From assembly GCF_003020125.1 (NCBI RefSeq), contig NZ_PYFW01000008.1, positions 1-64,000 of the forward strand: a stretch of DNA of 64,000 nucleotides, written 5' to 3'. This DNA is from Bradyrhizobium sp. MOS003 (lineage in GTDB: Bacteria; Pseudomonadota; Alphaproteobacteria; Rhizobiales; Xanthobacteraceae). This document shows positions 61,625 to 64,000 of the stretch, piece after piece (the first letter of the stretch is position 1; every line of letters starts with the position of its first letter). Under the pieces are notes generated by a model, which had not been told where the DNA came from, made no database searches, and saw nothing but the letters and a program-made list of their open reading frames with translations. The translations under genes were made by a program, and so were the position numbers.

Positions 61625-61663
61625 TTGTTGACGAGACCTGATTTCTTGTACGATAGTACAAAT
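61625..61663 (+). promoter_or_regulatory. Palindromic operator in the Bug receptor-TetR promoter region
   Basis: A TTGTAC-GATA-GTACAA palindrome at 61646-61661 preceded by TTGTTGACG. It matches 38505-38543 at 32 of 39 bases, including TTGTTGACG and GTACAAAT. TTGTTG, an 18-base gap and TACGAT make a plausible promoter toward the TetR gene. The operator also sits upstream of the Bug receptor gene (start at 61551, minus), so both would be controlled by it. Confidence 0.72.
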
Positions 61664-61666
61664 CAC

Positions 61667-62377
61667 ATGGTACGCAAGCCCACCAGCAAGGAAACAGCCC
61701 GCAAGCCGAACATGCGCGAGGCGATCCTCGCCGCGGCCGAGGAGCTGTTCGCCACCAACGGCTTCAACGCCGTATCGGTGCGCGACATCGCTCAGGCCGC
61801 CGGAGCCAATCCCGGCAGCGTCACCTATCATTTCAAGACCAAGGACGGCCTGCTGCTGGAGATCTACCGGCGCCATTGCGGTCCCATGAATTTGCGCCGC
61901 TTCGAGCTTCTTGCCGCCGCAAAACGCGTCCGCGATCTCCAGGATCGGCTCGAGGCGATCGTGCGCGCCTATGTGGTGCCTGCCTTCACCTCGGGCAGCG
62001 ATCTCGCCGGCGGCGGGGCACGCTTCACGCGGCTGCGGGCCGTGATGTCGGCGGAGGGCAACGAGGTCGCGCGAAAAATCATCGCGCAGACCTTCGACGA
62101 CACCAGCCACGCTTTCATCGATGCGATCCACGAGAGCCTGCCGCATATTCCGCGCACCGACATCGTCTGGCGCAGTCACTTCCTGCTCGGCGCACTCTAT
62201 TACTCGCTGGTGACGCCGGGCCGCGTCTCGCGCCTGTCGCGCGGCGAAGCCGACGGTGGCGATGCCGCCAGCGCCATCGAGCAGCTGGTGCAGGCCACGG
62301 TCGCCGCGTTCCAGGCGCCGCCGCTCGATCATGCCGCGCCGGCGCGGCGGCGGCCGGTCGTCGGAAGCAAGACTTGA
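61667..62377 (+). CDS. TetR-family regulator
   Basis: A 236-residue TetR/AcrR-type repressor. The N-terminal DNA-binding region is AILAAAEELFATNGFNAVSV with the recognition helix GANPGSVTYHFKTKDGLL (about 48-65). The C-terminal ligand-binding part is helical and ends in a proline-rich tail. The ATG at 61667 is only five bases after the operator and has no ribosome site, so the message may be leaderless; a downstream ATG at 61712 is the alternative. It probably represses itself, the receptor and, through the matching element, the dioxygenase gene. Confidence 0.87.
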   Translation: MVRKPTSKETARKPNMREAILAAAEELFATNGFNAVSVRDIAQAAGANPGSVTYHFKTKDGLLLEIYRRHCGPMNLRRFELLAAAKRVRDLQDRLEAIVRAYVVPAFTSGSDLAGGGARFTRLRAVMSAEGNEVARKIIAQTFDDTSHAFIDAIHESLPHIPRTDIVWRSHFLLGALYYSLVTPGRVSRLSRGEADGGDAASAIEQLVQATVAAFQAPPLDHAAPARRRPVVGSKT

Positions 62378-62407
62378 AAGACGCGGCTTCGCCCGGTGGT
62401 TGAAGTG

Positions 62408-63346
62408 ATGACGATGATGTACGCGCCCACCATTCCGCCGCCCGATCCGAACACGCGCACGCCGAAGTTCAAATTGCCAAAACTATCCTGCGACGCGCAT
62501 TGCCACATCTTCGGGCCCGGTGCGAAATACCCTTATGCGCCGGACCGATCCTACACGCCGCCGGATGCGCCGCTCGAAGATTTCAGGGCGCTGCATGCCA
62601 GGCTGGGCGTCGAGCGCGCCGTCATCGTCAATGCCAGCGTGCACGGCACTGACAACAGGGTGGCGCTCGATGCGATCGCGCAGAGTAACGGCACCTACCG
62701 CGCGGTCGCCAACATCGACGGCGCCATTACCGAGCGCGAGCTACGCGCGCTTCACGAAGGCGGTTTTCGCGGCTGCCGCTTCAATTTCGTCCGCCATCTC
62801 GGCGGCGTGCCCGACAAGGACGTATTCGACCGCGTCATCGCGATGGTCGCGCCGCTCGGCTGGCACATCGACCTGCATTTCGATGCGATCGACCTGCCTG
62901 ACCATGCCGACATGCTGGCAAGGCTGCCGCTGAGCTACACGATCGACCATATGGGACGGGTGAAGGCCTCCGAAGGGCTCGACCAGCTCCCGTTCAGGAT
63001 TCTGATCGAACTGATGCGGCGCGAGGAGAAGTGCTGGGTCAAGATCTGCGGTTCGGAGCGGGTGTCTTCCAGCGGTCCGCCCTTTACCGACGCGGTGCCA
63101 TTCGCGCGAAAGATCGTCGAGACCGCGCCGGATCGCGTCATCTGGGGCACCGACTGGCCGCACCCCAACGTCAAGGTGATGCCGAATGACGGCGACCTCG
63201 TCGATCTGATTCCGCTGTTCGCGCCGGAGCCGGAGTTGCAGCAGAAGATCCTGGTCGACAATCCCGCACGCCTGTTCGGGTTCGACGATGACGGCGCACG
63301 CAATCAATCCAGGCATACGAATGAAAGAGGGGAGTTCGTCCCATGA
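62408..63346 (+). CDS. ligI: 2-pyrone-4,6-dicarboxylate hydrolase-like protein (LigI family)
   Basis: A 312-residue amidohydrolase of the LigI type, which opens 2-pyrone-4,6-dicarboxylate in the protocatechuate/gallate 4,5-cleavage route. DAHCHIFGPGAKYPY near residue 22 holds the active-site HxH, and the NASVHGTDNRVALD segment is a LigI hallmark. IDHMGR near 180 and IWGTDWPHPN near 250 complete the site. The start is probably ATG at 62408, though a GTG at 62396 is in frame. The next gene overlaps its stop by four bases. Confidence 0.8.
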   Translation: MTMMYAPTIPPPDPNTRTPKFKLPKLSCDAHCHIFGPGAKYPYAPDRSYTPPDAPLEDFRALHARLGVERAVIVNASVHGTDNRVALDAIAQSNGTYRAVANIDGAITERELRALHEGGFRGCRFNFVRHLGGVPDKDVFDRVIAMVAPLGWHIDLHFDAIDLPDHADMLARLPLSYTIDHMGRVKASEGLDQLPFRILIELMRREEKCWVKICGSERVSSSGPPFTDAVPFARKIVETAPDRVIWGTDWPHPNVKVMPNDGDLVDLIPLFAPEPELQQKILVDNPARLFGFDDDGARNQSRHTNERGEFVP

Positions 63347-64000
63347 AGACAGGTCTTGTCGTTACTGCCCATCCCGGCGATTTCGTCTGGCGTGCCGGGG
63401 GCGCCATCGCGCTGCATGCGAAGAAGGGCTATCGCATGAAGATCGTCTGCATGTCGTTTGGCGAGCGCGGCGAGAGCCAGTTCGCCTGGAAGGAGAAGGG
63501 CGCGACGCTGGAATCGGTCAAGGCCGGCCGCAAGGACGAGGCGGAGCGGGCGGCAAAGCTGCTGGGCGCCGAGATCGAGTTCTTCGATTGCGGGGACTAT
63601 CCGCTCAAGCTCACCGAGGCGCATTTCGATCGCATGGTCGACATCTACCGCGAGCTCAATCCGAGCTTCGTGCTGACCCACGCACTGGAAGACCCCTATA
63701 ATTTCGACCACCCGAACGCGGCGCATTTCGCGCAGGAGACCCGAATCGTCGCGCAGGCGATGGGGCACAAGCCCGGCGCGCAGTACAAATACTCCGCGCC
63801 GCCGGTGTTCCTGTTCGAGCCGCACCAGCCCGAGCAGTGCAATTACAAGCCCGATCTGCTCCTCAAGATCGACGAGGTCTGGAAGGAGAAGTACGAGGCG
63901 TTCCAGATACTCGCCGCGCAAAAGCATCTGTGGGGCTATTACGAGCGCGTTGCGCTCAACCGCGGCATTCAGGGCAGCCGCAACACCGGCGTGCCCATGA
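63343..64000 (+). CDS. galB: 4-oxalomesaconate hydratase-like protein (GalB, PIG-L family), partial
   Basis: The first 219 residues of a PIG-L-type protein, cut by the window end. The N-terminal AHPGDFVWRAGGA departs from the deacetylase AHPDD form, as in GalB hydratases that add water to 4-oxalomesaconate. THALEDPYNFDHPNAAHF near residue 112 holds further metal-binding residues. It is coupled by a four-base overlap to the LigI-like gene, so two consecutive steps are encoded together. A genuine deacetylase function is the alternative. Confidence 0.8.
   Translation, partial: MKTGLVVTAHPGDFVWRAGGAIALHAKKGYRMKIVCMSFGERGESQFAWKEKGATLESVKAGRKDEAERAAKLLGAEIEFFDCGDYPLKLTEAHFDRMVDIYRELNPSFVLTHALEDPYNFDHPNAAHFAQETRIVAQAMGHKPGAQYKYSAPPVFLFEPHQPEQCNYKPDLLLKIDEVWKEKYEAFQILAAQKHLWGYYERVALNRGIQGSRNTGVPM

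Noticed and set aside
63313..63322. CATACGAATG inside the end of the LigI-like gene, similar to the nic operator half-site
   Set aside because: It is only a half-site within coding sequence and has no palindromic partner, so it is probably coincidence.
1..64000. CRISPR arrays, tRNA or rRNA genes, and insertion-sequence transposases
   Set aside because: I looked for regularly spaced direct repeats, tRNA-like cloverleaf ends and transposase motifs and found none. The repeats present are palindromic and irregularly spaced.

Overview
The window reads as part of the chromosome of an alphaproteobacterium of the Bradyrhizobium type. The base composition is GC-rich. It carries a very-long-chain fatty acid (VLCFA) lipid A acylation cluster, two tandem kup genes, FixK2-type boxes, and several families of palindromic repeats between genes, built like repeats I associate with Bradyrhizobium. 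This assignment is inference from gene content; no rRNA or tRNA gene was seen.

Region 1, 0.5-25.8 kb, is mostly core metabolism. It holds an alpha/beta hydrolase, class II DAHP synthase, diacylglycerol kinase, glutamine-dependent NAD synthetase, cysS with a tiny membrane ORF, a GNAT gene and cimA, a VOC protein, a LOG-type enzyme, an ATM1-type ABC exporter, psd-pssA for phosphatidylethanolamine, an RraA-like protein, motA-motB, two kup transporters, a rhodanese, an aminotransferase and a PotD/PotF-type binding protein.

Region 2, 25.9-38.2 kb, starts with the minus-strand VLCFA operon acpXL-fabZXL-two KAS genes-lpxXL. One of the two KAS proteins lacks the catalytic cysteine. A ParB-like gene follows. 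Next come small ORFs and a P-type ATPase preceded by two TTGA-N6-(T/G)CAA boxes, which suggests low-oxygen control. MgtC, an AhpD-like protein and a HerA-like ATPase close the region.

Region 3, 38.5-55.8 kb, is a catabolic island and the most interesting part. It encodes a reductive nicotinate pathway: a two-subunit nicotinate dehydrogenase whose large subunit carries three c-type hemes, a 6-hydroxynicotinate reductase, an enamidase and a ferredoxin-NADP reductase. With them lie a UPF0280 protein, a DUF1185 protein, a four-gene Liv-type importer and a MarR regulator. The expected route is nicotinate to 6-hydroxynicotinate, to 1,4,5,6-tetrahydro-6-oxonicotinate, to 2-formylglutarate plus ammonium. 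Both divergent promoter regions carry related palindromes with GTATAC or GTAC cores, so the locus looks like one regulon.

Region 4, 55.9-64 kb, holds a small unknown gene, a P450, a DUF763 protein, an MscS channel and a second catabolic set. That set is a Bug-type receptor, a TetR regulator, a LigI-like lactonase and a GalB-like hydratase cut by the window end. The 39-bp promoter/operator element before the TetR gene recurs, 32 of 39 bases identical, before the extradiol dioxygenase at 38.65 kb. The nicotinate locus therefore lies between two members of what is probably one TetR regulon.
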